Positions 16,764 to 17,192 of a stretch of DNA of 17,192 bases are shown piece after piece; the stretch's first letter is position 1; the number at the start of each line of letters is the position of its first letter. The position numbers and the translations under genes are program-made. Source of the DNA: Cruorifilaria tuberocauda (Eukaryota; Nematoda; Chromadorea; Rhabditida; Onchocercidae); the NCBI GenBank assembly GCA_013365365.1, contig JABVXU010000868.1, positions 1 to 17,192 of the forward strand, in the 5' to 3' direction. The notes beneath the pieces are model-generated. The model saw nothing but the letters and a program-made list of their open reading frames with translations, did not search any database and had not been told where the DNA came from.

Positions 16764-17048
16764 ATGAAAGGAATTTTAGTATGTTATGCAGTGCAGTCCA
16801 GAATTTATGAGTGCAGAAATATGTCAAATCAGCTAAAAACCGTCAACAAATTTGTGAAGACAACCTATAATAGCACTATCCTCACTTATCCTTTACTTGC
16901 AATACGAGCATTATTAATGAATTATTCTAAAACTGGCAGATTCTATTTAAGTTCAGTTCAGAATTTGAATGTTTTGGTAACAGCTACTGTTCAGGAAAAA
17001 TTACAAAAATCGAAATTTGCTTATTGGCTTGGATTTTTTTTTCGTTAG
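16764..17048 (+). CDS. Small ORF, 94 aa, unrecognised
   Basis: The ATG has an in-frame TAA six bases upstream, so the start is fixed. The N-terminus (MKGILVCYAVQS) is weakly hydrophobic and not a convincing signal peptide. The body has three N-glycosylation-type sequons (NMS, NST, NYS), two Cys near residues 7 and 17, and a mixed, protein-like composition. It ends in an aromatic, hydrophobic tail, AYWLGFFFR, partly encoded by a T-run. No AATAAA is seen before the window ends. No family is recognised. Length and composition are slightly better than expected by chance, nothing more. Confidence 0.2.
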   Translation: MKGILVCYAVQSRIYECRNMSNQLKTVNKFVKTTYNSTILTYPLLAIRALLMNYSKTGRFYLSSVQNLNVLVTATVQEKLQKSKFAYWLGFFFR

Positions 17049-17192
17049 TCTACATTTGAGAATCACTTGTCCAGTTGACAGTTTCATTTTTGAAGACATC
17101 TTTTGTTAAAATTTCAAAAAGAATTAAATTTAACTCATATCATGAATTTGAAAAAAACCTAATTTTATTTAAAAAAGAACTAATCATTGCGA
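17049..17192. other. Window end, AT-rich, no feature
   Basis: Only A/T-rich sequence with short A and T runs. There is no poly(A) hexamer AATAAA for the preceding frame. Confidence 0.5.

Noticed and set aside
1..17192. Bacterial (endosymbiont) insertions, retroelements or viral genes.
   Set aside because: No long frame, conserved polymerase or integrase motif, long terminal repeat or bacterial-like coding run was seen on either strand.

Overview
The window looks like a gene-poor stretch of a metazoan nuclear genome. By eye it is about two-thirds A+T, apart from one GC-richer block. There is no long open frame, no bacterial-style operon, and no tRNA, rRNA, snRNA or splice-leader RNA that I can recognise. 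Frequent T-rich 3' splice-site-like sequences, AATAAA hexamers and possible short introns suggest a nematode, perhaps of filarial type. That assignment is an inference. No protein here was recognised as a member of a known family, and no transposon or virus protein was seen.

Layout. Positions 1-2320 look non-coding, apart from a small cluster of homeodomain-type sites. Around 2321-3422 are two small ATG-initiated frames. The second (3038-3343, 101 aa, very basic) is followed by a well-formed poly(A) signal and is one of the better gene candidates. Positions 4366-6334 are clearly richer in G+C. This block holds a (GTT/GCT)n repeat with an exact 15-bp higher-order period, long competing open frames on both strands, pyrimidine tracts, and a CpG-containing core near 5800-6030. 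If an unannotated conventional gene has exons in this window, this block is the likeliest place, but strand and exon limits cannot be settled by eye.

Positions 6335-8776 are mostly featureless, except for a bulged hairpin (7324-7355) and a possible mini-exon with a 58-nt intron (8475-8582). A perfect 31-bp inverted repeat with a 10-nt loop lies at 8777-8848. Positions 9142-10418 contain a possible two-exon secreted peptide on the minus strand and an 85-aa frame starting ACCATGG on the plus strand. A TATA box plus initiator arrangement sits at 10892-10924. Positions 12349-13225 hold two head-to-head candidate secreted small proteins, with start codons 40 bp apart, and a diverged tandem duplication containing a nuclear-receptor-like everted site. 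Further on are a 62-aa frame with a close poly(A) signal (13970-14175), a strong G-quadruplex motif (14666-14697), a DR1-type nuclear-receptor site (15457-15470) and a 94-aa frame (16764-17048).

No pathway or shared function can be inferred among these candidates. All coding calls are low confidence. They rest on open frame, start context, splice-like signals and poly(A) signals, not on homology.
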